From contig NW_014577446.1 of assembly GCF_000485595.1 (NCBI RefSeq), forward strand, positions 13,417 to 71,242: a stretch of 57,826 nucleotides of DNA, in the 5' to 3' direction. Origin of the DNA: Priapulus caudatus. Lineage: Eukaryota; Priapulida; Priapulimorpha; Priapulimorphida; Priapulidae. The notes below the pieces were generated by a model. The model had not been told where the DNA came from and made no database searches. It worked only from the letters and a program-made list of their open reading frames with translations. Made by a program: the position numbers and the translations under genes. This document shows positions 1-9,357 of the stretch, piece after piece. Numbering within the stretch: the first letter of the stretch is position 1; each line of letters starts with the position of its first letter.

Positions 1-51
<51 letters not shown>
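1..51. repeat. (GT)n microsatellite
   Basis: Uninterrupted GT dinucleotides run from the window edge, followed by an impure GT/GTTT tail to about position 83. Confidence 0.95.
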
Positions 52-54
<3 letters not shown>

Positions 55-83
55 AGACGTGTGTGTGTTTGTTTGTGTATGTA

Positions 84-514
84 GAGATGAGGAAAGATGA
101 AAATGAAGAAATTCACCCCATGTCATAAAATTGCCAAATGTTCCGTGTTTGCCTTCAAAATTCTCATCGCTCGCGTTCATTTTACATACGCCTTCCCAGT
201 ACACTTCAGACGTATTGTCTAAACGCATTGTCTGGTTCGCTTGATACAATTAATGTATACACATCACATTTATGTATCAACATCACGCTTACGCTTGCGC
301 TTGCAAATATGCTGTATAACGCTAGTGTATAAATCAGATCGCGCGCACTCATGCGCTGCCGTATAAAGTCAACAACCACTATCCCGATTTTGACTTGTTT
401 TTTTACTATCCCGGCGGCATACCAAGCATTGAAATCTGGTATCCAAAACAAAAATCTACTATCCCGCGGATATCGGGATACCGCTAATTTCGACCCCTGC
501 TGTGTAGCAATTCT
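84..514. other. no gene recognised
   Basis: This stretch lies 3' of the T1 TRAF coiled-coil exon on the minus strand. A minus-strand frame stays open from that exon down to about 206, but the residues do not resemble a MATH/TRAF-C domain and no donor was identified. I see nothing else here. Confidence 0.5.
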
Positions 515-559
515 AAAATATAAGTAATTTTGTTCACTTTTTATGGTTAAATTGCTGCA

Positions 560-690
560 TACGTGCGGTGTTGATAGGACGGAGCCAGTGACGGCGTGCG
601 GTGTTGATTGGACGGAGCCAGGGACGGCGTGCGGTGTTGATTGGACGGAGCCAGTGACGGCGTGCGGTGTTGATTGGACGGAGGCAAGCA
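560..690 (-). repeat. 33-bp VNTR, in frame with the T1 coiled-coil exon
   Basis: About four copies of a 33-bp unit (core GACGGCGTGCGGTGTTGATT). Because 33 is a multiple of three, the minus-strand frame stays open and encodes an 11-residue repeat of the form SVQSTPHAV(T/P)G directly after the TRAF coiled coil. The same array occurs in T2 with about three copies. Confidence 0.75.
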
Positions 691-877
691 CGGCGGCAGT
701 CGCGTACATATCGAGTTTCTCCCGCAGCGCCGCCACCTCCTCTCTACCGGCCGCTAGCTCCTGCTGCTGGCGGTACATCGTCTCCTGGAACTGCGCGAGT
801 TCGTTAGCCATCAACGCCAGGTGGCGCGCGCACGCTTGCGGGTCGACGTAGTGTTCCGTGATGACCGACCGTTTCGC
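690..877 (-). CDS. T1 TRAF exon 4: last zinc-finger half and coiled coil
   Basis: Acceptor TTTTGCAG precedes GCG AAA CGG. The translation opens AKRSVITEHYVDPQACARH, supplying the His and Cys of the fifth TRAF zinc finger. It then runs into a Gln/Glu-rich amphipathic helix ending near LREKLDMYATAA. The frame continues through the VNTR without an obvious donor, so the 3' boundary is uncertain. Confidence 0.75.
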
Positions 878-904
878 CTGCAAAATAACCGATACGGATG
901 TCAC

Positions 905-941
905 CAGGGGTGAATAATGACAAATTATTTGTCATTATTAA
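905..941. repeat. half hairpin related to the CAGGAGT palindrome family
   Basis: It starts CAGGGGTGAATAATGA, like the element at 56814, and contains the palindrome AATAATGACAAAT/ATTTGTCATTATT, but lacks the closing CACCCCTG arm. The same truncated form sits in T2 at about 9386-9422, so truncation predates the block duplication. Confidence 0.5.
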
Positions 942-963
942 ATTGACTACGCCACGAATTTTT

Positions 964-1195
964 TATGGTAAAATTTGTAAAAAAAAATTGCCATTATTTT
1001 ACATTAAAAGTGAGAACTAACGGGACTAAACGTATCGTCAAATTCTTACCTGATAAGATTGTTTCTCAACTAGTTAACAATCCAAAAACCTGGACGATTT
1101 GACATTAATGTTTCCAACATTAATTGCTTGCTATGGGCTATGTATGAGTCACGAGTGTATGTTCACATCGAACAATATAGTAAAACAGGAAGTAT
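964..1195 (+). pseudogene. frameshifted copy of the small T2 frame at 9445-9678
   Basis: Same sequence as the 77-codon frame at 9445-9678, but one missing A near 1087 leads to an early stop (...PKTWTI). Not recognised. Confidence 0.3.
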
Positions 1196-1324
1196 AATGG
1201 AGCAATTTAACTATAAAAAGTGAACAGAATTACTGATATTTTGTGAAAAATGGAAATATTTTTACTATTTACGGTGACGTAATCACTTTAACTCCTGATG
1301 TCACCGGTGGTGATCGCTCTACTG

Positions 1325-1925
1325 GTGTCACTCCCTGTTACAGGGGGAATCGGGAGCACCTTGCAGAGGCAGTGAAGGGGTGACTCAGGTAGAGCTGTCA
1401 CCGGTGGTGATAGCTCTACAGGTGTCGCTCCCGCTACAGGGGGAATCGTGGGTCCCTGCCACAAGGGGCAGCGAGGCCCCCTGCTACAGGGGAAATCGTG
1501 GGCCACCTGCTAGAGGGGAAAGCGAGGCCCCCTGCTACAGGGGGAAGCAGGGCAGCTGCTATAGGGGGAATCGTGGGCCACCTGCTACAAGGGGAAGCGA
1601 GGCCTCTGCTACAAGGAGAATTGGCGCTCCCTGCTACAGAGGAATCGTTGGCCCCCCTGATACAGGGGGAATCGTGGGCCCCCTGCTACAGGGGGAATAG
1701 TGGGTCCCTGCTGCAGGGGGAATCGTGGGCGCCCTTGCTACAGGGGGAATAGTGGGTCCCTGCTACAGGGGGAATCGTGGGCCCCCTGCTGCAGGGGGAA
1801 TCGTGGGCCCCCTGCTACAGGGAGAATCGTGGGTCCCTGCTACAGGGGGGAATAGTGGGTCCCTGCTGCAGGGGGAATCGTGGGCCCCCTGCTACAGGGA
1901 GAATCGTGGGTCTCTGCTACAGGCC
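1325..1925. repeat. ~25-bp hairpin minisatellite, array 1
   Basis: Tandem units of about 25 bp with core CCCTGCTACAGGGGGAATCG. Each unit contains an inverted repeat CCCCTG-CTA-CAGGGG (5-7 bp stem, 3-nt loop), so the array is a string of potential hairpins. It is flanked by the motif GTCACCGGTGGTGAT(C/A)GCTCTAC and lies in the T1 TRAF intron between exons 3 and 4. Confidence 0.85.
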
Positions 1926-2149
1926 ACCGTGTCAAGAGGACGGTAGACTTATCACCAGTGTTATAACGAGCTTTCGATAGGACGGCGAAGAGAGATTGGT
2001 CGGCAACGCCGAAGCAGCTACGCGCGTGTGTAGCACGTGTCACCACGAACGCAACGGAATGTCATTACACGCGCGCGAATTTGTAGTGACCATACATTCT
2101 ACAAGAAATTATTCTATAATAGAAGTATAGAGATGCTTCGTGTTACTAA

Positions 2150-2425
2150 CAATACGACATTTGTACAATATTCCATCGGAGTATTATGTATTTATTAAAT
2201 AAATATATAATGCATAATTTTAATTAGGGTTTATTACTTTGATTATGTAATTACGTTACTTACGCGTACGTGCACACGCGCGTACACACCACGCACGCAC
2301 GCGCACTACTATAAGACATTGTACAATATTTCCATCGGGCAGTATCATGTATTTATTATAAATATATAATGAATAGTGTTTTAATTAGGGTTTATTAATT
2401 CTGATTATGTAATTACGTTACTTAT
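2150..2425. repeat. ~160-bp local duplication, AT-rich
   Basis: The stretch from GACATTTGTACAATATTCC through TTACGTTACTTA (about 2155-2260) is repeated at about 2317-2420. T2 and T3 carry it once. The intervening 2262-2310 is ACGCGC/CACACG-rich. Confidence 0.7.
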
Positions 2426-2570
2426 AGTTAATAAATTAATTGTACTTGTTACGTGCTAGCCTTTGTTACGTGTGACTAGCTGAACTAATTCTAACCATGA
2501 TGTGAGAATGCCGCAATCCGTTGTCTAACAACATTCACAAGTTGGCTAGTAGTCTAAATGGTCAACTTAC

Positions 2571-2741
2571 GTAGAACGTGCAGCCAATGTTCATGAACCT
2601 GCAGGGTACAAATGTCTCTGGGCAATCTCCGGATATCTTGTCCTGGTGCGAACTTAGGTTCAGACGACGTATCTTCTGCTGACCGCACGCTGTGCCGTCA
2701 GGTGATCGCGAAAGTAGGGGACATTCCACTAAATGGTGCTT
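2571..2741 (-). CDS. T1 TRAF exon 3: zinc fingers 3-5 region
   Basis: Acceptor TTTTCCCGCAG and donor GTAAGT bound a 171-base open exon (57 codons). It reads KHHLVEC..., then CGQQKIRRLNLSSHQDK, then CPETFVPCRFMNIGCTFY. Compared with T2, six extra bases shift the frame locally and replace the ITCTAC stretch, removing one Cys of the fourth finger. Confidence 0.8.
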
Positions 2742-2904
2742 CTGCGGGAAAATAATGGGGGATAACGTGAGACTGAGCTACAGGATTAGACGGCCTGCGT
2801 GTGATTTGTATACATGTTATGCCGCGTCTGAGGTAGTTTACACTTTTACAGACTAACCGGCAAACATTTATGCAGCTCCAAAACAGAATACGCTACATAA
2901 AATA

Positions 2905-3050
2905 CATAACGTGCATCACATTAGGTATATAAATCTGCATCACATTAGGTATATAAATCTGCATCACATTAGGTATATAAATCTGCATCACATTAGGTAT
3001 ATAAATCTGCATCACATTAGGTATATAAATGTGCATCATATTAGTATAAA
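2905..3050. repeat. 24-bp minisatellite, array 1
   Basis: About six units of CATCACATTAGGTATATAAA(T)CTG. Homologous arrays: about 14 units at 11360-11690 in T2 and a degenerate one at 18975-19135 in T3. Located in the TRAF intron between exons 2 and 3. Confidence 0.9.
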
Positions 3051-3442
3051 AATCAGAAGATGGCAGAAGGACAAAACAAGGGAATATACCGCATACGTCC
3101 ACACTAGAATGAAATATCCCAAGCTTCCCCTTTTCCTATAAGTAAATTAAGCTTCAATATCAATTGATTAAGTCAGTCTGCCATATATCCGATAAGTTAG
3201 GTACAATCTTTGCCAAAGAATTCACGATTCTTCGGATAAACTTCGAAGTGTGAAAGCGTGCCTACCAAAAATCCTATTGGTGTATAAAATCCGCGATATT
3301 TACCCCACACTGATGTAAACCGCGTACCGTGTCATTTATGCCCATATAGCCCAATAGGCCAAAGGCGCGGTTTGATTCACTCCTCGCCATGCTCTACCTC
3401 GTGAATCAGCCACCACGACGGCAGCACCGTCGGCGAACTCAG

Positions 3443-3607
3443 CAGCTCGTCGAGGAAGATGATGATGCGTGGCGCAGAACTTGCACGTGATCGACCCGAC
3501 GCGAGCAGCGTGAGCTTCACGTGATCCGTCAGCATCAGACGCCACATTGTCTCGCCGCACTCGTTCGGGCAACAAACCTTTGCAAAGCTGCAGGTCTCCA
3601 TATGCTC
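3443..3607 (-). pseudogene. T1 TRAF exon 2, broken zinc-finger exon
   Basis: Homologous to the intact 162-base exon at 12064-12225, but 165 bases long with several single-base insertions. Acceptor AG is AT (TGTGCAT|GAG) and donor GT is CT. The residues HMETC and CPNECGETMWRLMLTDHVK are still readable in one frame before the frame breaks. Confidence 0.8.
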
Positions 3608-4019
3608 ATGCACACACAAAAATTTACGAACATTTTATATGCGGCTAATAACTTTTGCATCGTGTAATGTAACTTTATTATTCTTATTAGTAGTATTTTA
3701 TTTATTTATATTGCCGCTCCTTTTTACATAAAAATGATCAAAGCGCAGCAGATCAAATCGAAAACGGACTGAACAATAAATGAAATTATAATACTGAGTA
3801 ATTACATGTGTAAATGTGAGATATATCGCTACAACTGCGAGATAACATTATATTAAAACCAGTTAACTTTACGATAAGTTCGGATACAGCAATGTCGTTT
3901 CAACGATTATTATACTATACACGCACAGTGTATTCTTGTCTGGGGTTTTTTTTCATAATCAAAACCGACACGGTTGGATAATTTACGTAGTTGGATGGAT
4001 GATTTAAAATTGCTCTTAC

Positions 4020-4124
4020 CTCTAGTTGTCTCAGTTCGTGTTTCCATTCACAGCCATTTTCCTTGTTGATGCAGTGCACAGTCAGGGACATCAGTTCTCG
4101 TTTAAATGCAATGTCTTCGAAGAG
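4020..4124 (-). CDS. T1 TRAF exon 1: first zinc finger
   Basis: A 105-base, phase 0/0 exon with acceptor TTTGTAG and donor GTAAGAG. It encodes LFEDIAFKRELMSLTVHC followed by INKENGCEWKHELRQLE. The pattern 'F.D...KRE.LSL.V.C....GC.WK.ELR.LE' is characteristic of the start of the TRAF zinc-finger region. Differs from T2 by one L/M substitution. Confidence 0.85.
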
Positions 4125-4192
4125 CTACAAAGAAGAATTAAGGTGACTTTAACGATCTGTTGCTACAATTTAGAAAACGTACAATGGAAAAC

Positions 4193-4195
<3 letters not shown>

Positions 4196-4234
<39 letters not shown>
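4196..4234. repeat. (TA)n microsatellite
   Basis: Pure TA run at the right boundary of block T1. T1/T2 similarity ends just before it, near 4181 in T1 and 13167 in T2. Confidence 0.9.
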
Positions 4235-4237
<3 letters not shown>

Positions 4238-4239
4238 CA

Positions 4240-5320
4240 AGCCTAAGGGCAATGCACTATGGGGTGGGGGTACCGGACCACGAAGTCCAGCAAAAAAATT
4301 CCCTCATTCTATATGTATGGTGCTCCGCTCTCGCGGGCCTTCGGCCCGCTCGGAGCTCCGTTAATATTTGCAAAATATTCTTCTTCTCGAAGATATTGCC
4401 AGGATTAGATACTAACCATTTTAGTTCATTGGTCCACAGGACTAGTAAAAGAAAAAATGTACTACTCCTTCCAAGATTCTACTAGTCCTGCCGAAGGACT
4501 CTTACTATAAGCACAAAGTGACGAGCATTGTGATTTGCCGGGGGGTAGGACGGTGGAGCCCCCCTTCTGCTAGGGGGTACAGGGGGTTTTCCCCAGGGTA
4601 CAAGAGGTCTCCTCCAAAAAGGTTTTGTAAAAGACATTCAATTGTATAAAATATACGTAACTTTGATATGGATCATAAGAAAAGAAATGTTGTTCCCGGC
4701 GCCTTGTATCGGCTATCGCCGTAATGAACCTCTGGCAGGCCTTGTCGGCGAGGTAAGTGCTGCCGACATCTAACCCCCAGTCTTGTCAAGCTGGCACAGC
4801 TTGACGTAATCGGTGTAGGGCCTGCCGTTTTTTTCCAATAGCATGTGCATTTCTAATTAGGATATTCAGTTTTGCTATTATGGCCTTGTTTATTAAAGTT
4901 AGTGTTTTTGCCCACACTGTTTCGTGAACAGACATGGTCCTTGCATTTCTTTTTGCTATGATCTTTATGTGCCCCTCGGAAGCATCATGCGCTGTGAACA
5001 TGCGCTCGAAGTATCAGTTTCCAAACGATTATTTGTAGTGCCGGTGAAAAAACTACCAGACATACAGCCTGCACCACAGGCCATACCCTTAGCCGGGTCA
5101 TGCTCTAGCCACGGGTATGACCATTTCCACGCTGGCTAGAACGTACGCATCTTTTTAGTCTCATCATATACACGCTGCATGGCCATTAAATTTCTCCTCC
5201 TGCGACTTAATTACGTTTGGGAGGTGGAGGACGAGCTCCGTCCAAATACTTCCACATAACAACCTTGATGTTAGTATTGGATAAGGATGTACCTACTCCT
5301 ATGGCTGATAGGGTCTATGT
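4240..5320. other. intergenic; hairpins, no gene recognised
   Basis: Contains a GC-rich hairpin at about 4321-4356 (GCTCCG...CGGGCC-TTC-GGCCCG...CGGAGC) and a small one at 4784-4804 (GTCAAGCT/AGCTTGAC). Short frames on both strands match nothing I recognise. Confidence 0.6.
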
Positions 5321-5321
5321 T

Positions 5322-5794
5322 CCCCAGGGTACTGCCGGAACGTACCCTGGGTACGGTCCGGTATACCGGGTCCGGTACCCTGGTACTAAATACTACTATA
5401 TCTAATATGCCGGACCGTACCTCGCCTACTCCACTAACGAGTCTAGGGAGCCGCCTGCGCCTACTCCCTAACCCTAACCATATCAGCTAGATAGTTACCA
5501 GGGTACGTTCCGGTATGCGAAATTTTTTTCCCACTTGAGTTCCGGACCCACCATAGATATAGTGTTTTGTAATATATGGTTCGTATATATATGGTTGGAT
5601 ATTATAGTTAGTGTTAGGGTTCGTGTTAGGGTTAGGGTTAGGAATAGGGGGTATTCATTTTACATTGTTGCTTCGAGGAAGTCGAGTGAATGGAGTGCGC
5701 TGATTGGCTGTGGTCCGGAACTCTAGTGGGGAAAAAAATTTCGCTTCCGGTATACCGGACCGTACCCAGGGTACGTTCCGGCAGTACCCTGGGG
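5322..5794. mobile_element. MITE-like element with perfect 48-bp terminal inverted repeats
   Basis: Positions 5322-5369 are exactly the reverse complement of 5747-5794 (48 of 48); both contain GTACCCTGGGTACGGTCCGG. A second inverted pair is nested inside (about 5498-5550 against 5709-5775). Internal telomere-like (TTAGGG)n tracts occur at about 5468-5478 and 5608-5642. No coding capacity and no obvious target-site duplication. Perfect arms suggest recent insertion or arm homogenisation. Confidence 0.75.
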
Positions 5795-6107
5795 GACACT
5801 ACGCGCTTCACTATACTGTTTCAAGTAAAACACCCATGCGATGTGGTTGCGATGTAAATACCTCGCTATGAGAGCGTATAACTGATTATAGTTGTGTCAT
5901 TTATACAATCAGACCGTTTGTTCTATGTCAACAGCTACTGTCAAGCGATCGATCGGTAGACTGGTTCGTGGCCCCATTGTTTAACAATGTTTGTACTGCC
6001 GTAGGGTCTAGCGTGCAGAGCGTGCTAGCGACATGCGTCTAAAGTTTAGACTCTAAACAGAAGAATTGCTCCGACCTGTGATTGGAGGATAAAAATAGAA
6101 TTCGTGN
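5795..6107. other. no gene recognised
   Basis: AT/GC-neutral spacer without convincing frames or repeats. A single N at 6107 marks a patch or ambiguity at the edge of the GT-rich tract. Confidence 0.5.
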
Positions 6108-8399
6108 GCTGGTGTGGTAGTGTGTGGTGTTGTGTGTGTGTGTGTGTGATGTGGGTGTGGTGTCGTGTGTGTGTGTGCGTATGTGTGTCGTGTGTGGTGG
6201 TGTGTGTCTTGTGTGTGTCGCGTGGGGGCGCGGTGCTGTGTCATCCGGGTGCTGAGTGTGTGTGTGTACTGTTGTGCGGTGTGCCGTGCGTGTGTGTGTG
6301 CGGTCGTGCGCGTTCGTGTGTGTGTGTGTTTGTTTATGTGTGTGTGTGTCATGTGCGGTGCATGCGTACGGTGCGTGGTATGTGTGTGGGGGGTGACGCG
6401 TGCGTGTGTGTGTGTGTGTATGTGTGTGCGTGCTGTGCGTGCTCTGCTGTGTGCGTGGTGCGGGCGTGCGTGTGGCCTCCGTGTGGCGTGCCGTGTGTGT
6501 GCATGCGTGTCGTGTGCGAGAGTGCGTGCCGTGCGAGCTGCCGTGCGAGCGTGCGTGCGAGCGTGCGTGCGTTCCGCGAGCGGCTCAGTGCTGTGCCGTG
6601 CGTGCGGCGTGTGTGTGTGCGTGGTTGTTGCGTGTGTGTGTGTGAGCGTTGTATATGTTTGCTGTCTCTGCGGTGCGTGCGGTGTGGTTGGCTGCGTGTG
6701 TGCGTGTGCGTGGCGTAGTAGTGTCGGTGTGGTCCGTGCGCGTGTGTGTGGTATCGTGTGGCATGGCGGTGTGTGTGTGTGTGCGCTGCTCTGCGTGCGT
6801 GCGAGCGGAGCGTGCTGTGTGGCGTGCCGTGCGCGTTTGTCGTGTGCTGCGCTGCGTGTGGTGCGTGTGATGTGTGTGAGCGTTTGTATATGTAGTCGTG
6901 TCTGCTGCGTGCGTGCGTTGGTTGCGTTGTGCGTGTCGGGCGTCGCGCCGTATGCTGTGTGTCCGTCGCGCGTGTGTCGGGTATGTGTGTGCATCGTCGT
7001 GTGGTGTGTGTCGGTGTGTGTGTGTGCTGCGTATGTGTGTGCTGTGTGTGTGTGTGTTGGTGTGTCGTGGCTTGCGTGCGTGTGTGTGGCGTGAGTGTGT
7101 GTGTGTAGTGGCCGTTGCGTGCGGTGTGTTGTGTGCGTGGTGCTGCGTGTGTGTGTGTGTGTTGTTTATGTGTGGTGTGTGGGTGTGCGTGCATGCGTAC
7201 CGTGGTGTATGCTGTGTGTGTTGCAGCGTGCGTGTCGTGTGTGTGTATGTGTGGTGCGTGCGTGCCTGTGTGTGCGTGTGCGTGCGTGCGTGTGGGTGTG
7301 CTGCTGCGTGTCGTGTGCATGCGTGTCGTGTGCGAGAGTGCGTGCCGATGCGCAGCGTGCGCGTGCGAGCGTGGCGGCGAGCGTGCGGTCGCGTGCGAGG
7401 CGTGTGGTGCTGCGTGCGTGCGGTTGTGTGTGCGTGCGTCGTGTGCGTGTGTGTGTGTGGAGCGTTGTATATGTGAGGGTGTCTGTTGCGTGCGTGCGTG
7501 GCGTTGCATGTCGTGGTGTTGCGTGCGTATGTGCGTGTCCGTTGCGCGTGTGTGTGTATGTTGTGTGCATGCGTGTGTGTGTGTGTGCCGTGCCTGCGTG
7601 CGTGTTGGCTGAGCGAGGTGTGTGTGCGGTGCGCTGGCGCGTGTGTGTGTGCGATGCCGTGTGTGCGCTCGTGGGTGTGTGTGGAGACGTTTGATATGTA
7701 TGTGTCTGTGCGTGCGTGCGTGCGTGCGTGGTGTGCGTGTGCGTGCGTATGTGATGTGCTCCGTGCGCGGTGTGTGTGTATGTGTGTGCATGCGTGTGTG
7801 TGTGTGTTGGCGTGCCTGCGTGCGTGCGAGCGTGCGTCGTGTGTGTATGTGTGTCGTGCGCGCGCGCGTGTGTGTGTGCTGTGGTGTGTGTGCGTGTGTG
7901 CTGCGTGTGTGTGTGAGTGTTCTGTGTATGGTGTCCCTGGGAGTCCGACGGCCGTGGGGTGTGGTGTGTGGTGTGGCGTTGTGTTGCTGTGTGTGCGTGT
8001 GTGCGTGTGTGTTGTGTGCGTCGTGTCGTGCGAGCGTATCCTGCTGCGTTGCGGGGTGTGTGTTGTGAGTGTTTGGTGTATGTGTGTGTGTGTGTGTGTC
8101 TGTGTGTGTGTGCTGTGTGTGTGGTTGGGCTACGGGGCGTTAGCGTGTGTGTGTTTAGCGTGGCTGCGTGCGTGCGTGTGTGCTGCTCGCGTGCGTGCTT
8201 GATGTGCCCGGTGCGGCGCCGGCGTTCGTTGTCTGTAGCGTGTTGTCGTCGTGACCGTGCCTGCGTGCGAGCGTGCGTGCGTGGTGGGTGGTGTGCTGGG
8301 TGTGCCGCGCGCGGCGAGTCGTGTGTGCGCTGTGCGTGTGTGCGGTGTGTGTGCTGTGTGTGCGTGTGTGTGTGTGCGTGCGTGTGTGCGTCGTGCGTG
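6108..8399. repeat. 2.3-kb degenerate GT/GC low-complexity tract
   Basis: Nearly all bases on this strand are G or T with scattered C (GTGTGTGCGTGCG motifs). Long open frames translate to Cys/Val/Arg (plus) or His/Thr/Ala (minus), which is simply the (GT)n/(CA)n code. The tract interrupts the space between TRAF blocks T1 and T2. Alternating GT/GC is Z-DNA-prone. Confidence 0.9.
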
Positions 8400-8527
8400 C
8401 GGGAAAAACTCTTGCCACGACCAAGAGAGAAACTAAAAGTATTCTTAAATCTGTACAGTTTTAATCAGATACGTATAATTCAGTGCGGTCTCGACAGATC
8501 ATTGCGACACAATTACCCACTCACACC

Positions 8528-8716
8528 GCCGCACACACACACACACGCACACACCACACACACACACACACACACGACACCCACAGACACGCACACCACA
8601 CACACACACCGACACCACACACACGACATGCCCAGCACCACGCACACACATCAGCACACACACCACACACCACACACACGACACCACACACACCACACAC
8701 ACACACACGTACACAC
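8528..8716. repeat. CA-rich low-complexity tract, strand-switched
   Basis: (CA)n with CACACGACACC variants, the complementary polarity to the tract ending at 8399. A 128-base normal spacer separates the two. Confidence 0.9.
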
Positions 8717-9030
8717 ATTTTAGGGCTGAGCAGAACAATTTCTTCTGACCAAACTTGGAAATAATGATAACATGAAACGGCGGAAATTGCGAAAATATGC
8801 CAATGTGGCGATTAAAAGTCGCTCGACAATATTTGGCAGGCTCATCTTTTGAATTGTGGATTTCTGTACCCCTTCTGAAACTGTGTCGCTCTTTCACGCG
8901 CAATAATATAACTGCATCATTCACTACCAGTATTACGACCAATCCTTAAAAGAGAGACAACTATTGAGCGCCATGCTTGCTATACTTCTCTGATCGATCC
9001 GGCCCAAACGACCGCCGACACCAAAGCGGG
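8717..9030. other. no gene recognised
   Basis: Ordinary-complexity spacer before block T2. No supported exon was seen. Confidence 0.5.
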
Positions 9031-9357
9031 TTACGGGATGAGTGTACCGGGGGATGGGAGGGAGCCAGGGACGGCGTGCGGTGTTGATTGGACGGAGCCA
9101 GTGACGGCGTGAGGTGTTGATTGGACGGAGCCAGGGACGGCGTGCGGTGTTGATTGGACGGAGGCAGGGACGGCGGCAGTCGCGTACATATCGAGTTTCT
9201 CCCGCAGCGCCGCCACCTCCTCTCTACCGGCCGCTAGCTCCTGCTGCTGGCGGTACATCGTCTCCTGGAACTGCGCGAGTTCGTTAGCCATCAACGCCAG
9301 GTGGCGCGCGCACGCTTGCGGGTCGACGTAGTGTTCCGTGATGACCGACCGTTTCGC
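9031..9357 (-). CDS. T2 TRAF exon 4: coiled coil plus 11-residue repeats, ending at a stop
   Basis: Acceptor TTTTGCAG|GCG. Residues AKRSVITEHYVDPQACARH complete zinc finger 5. A heptad-rich segment follows (ELAQFQETMYRQQQELAAG, then REEVAALREKLDMYATAA), then three repeats SVQSTPHAV(P/T)G and a short tail ...PSPGTLIP with TAA. If terminal, this would be a TRAF lacking MATH; alternatively the true donor is lost in the VNTR. Confidence 0.7.
   Translation of the reverse strand, partial: AKRSVITEHYVDPQACARHLALMANELAQFQETMYRQQQELAAGREEVAALREKLDMYATAAVPASVQSTPHAVPGSVQSTPHAVTGSVQSTPHAVPGSLPSPGTLIP

Larger units (their letters stand above)
515..1242. repeat. 41-bp inverted repeat pair enclosing the TRAF coiled-coil exon
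   Basis: Positions 515-555 are the reverse complement of 1202-1242 at 38 of 41 bases; one arm contains GTGAACA and the other TGTTCAC. The right arm recurs in block T2 near 9681-9720, whereas the left arm is absent there because T2 homology starts inside the element. The arms enclose the 33-bp VNTR, the coiled-coil exon and a small frame. This could be a foldback-type element that captured exon sequence, or an older local inverted duplication. No clear target-site duplication was seen. Confidence 0.6.
690..4124 (-). pseudogene. TRAF-family gene fragment, copy T1 (zinc fingers and coiled coil)
   Basis: Four minus-strand exons read in order 4020-4124, 3443-3607, 2571-2741 and 690-877, joining in phase 0. 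Together they would encode five TRAF-type C-x(2-6)-C...H-x(3-8)-C zinc fingers followed by a heptad-rich coiled coil. In TRAF adaptors this region follows an N-terminal RING and precedes the MATH (TRAF-C) domain; these proteins are cytoplasmic signal adaptors and E3 ligases downstream of TNF-receptor and Toll/IL-1-type receptors. Neither RING nor MATH was found. The second exon has lost its acceptor AG (AT instead) and donor GT (CT instead), and carries frameshifting insertions. The third exon is open but locally frame-shifted, losing one zinc-binding Cys. As written this copy cannot make an intact protein. Family assignment is strong; the TRAF subclass is not resolved. Confidence 0.8.

Noticed and set aside
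206-560. MATH domain for the T1 TRAF in the continuing minus-strand frame
   Set aside because: Residues lack the usual TRAF-C pattern; the frame is probably open by chance.
1380-1980. Gly/Pro-rich frames with repeats such as CYRGNRGPPA
   Set aside because: Translations of the 25-bp hairpin minisatellite; equally open in several frames and not conserved between arrays.
1325-3050. CRISPR-like arrangement of repeats
   Set aside because: Units are head-to-tail without unique spacers, and the genome is eukaryotic.
6104-8723. Many long cysteine/valine-rich (plus) and histidine/threonine-rich (minus) open frames
   Set aside because: They are the translation of degenerate (GT/GC)n or (CA)n repeats in all frames; no start context, splice sites or domain.
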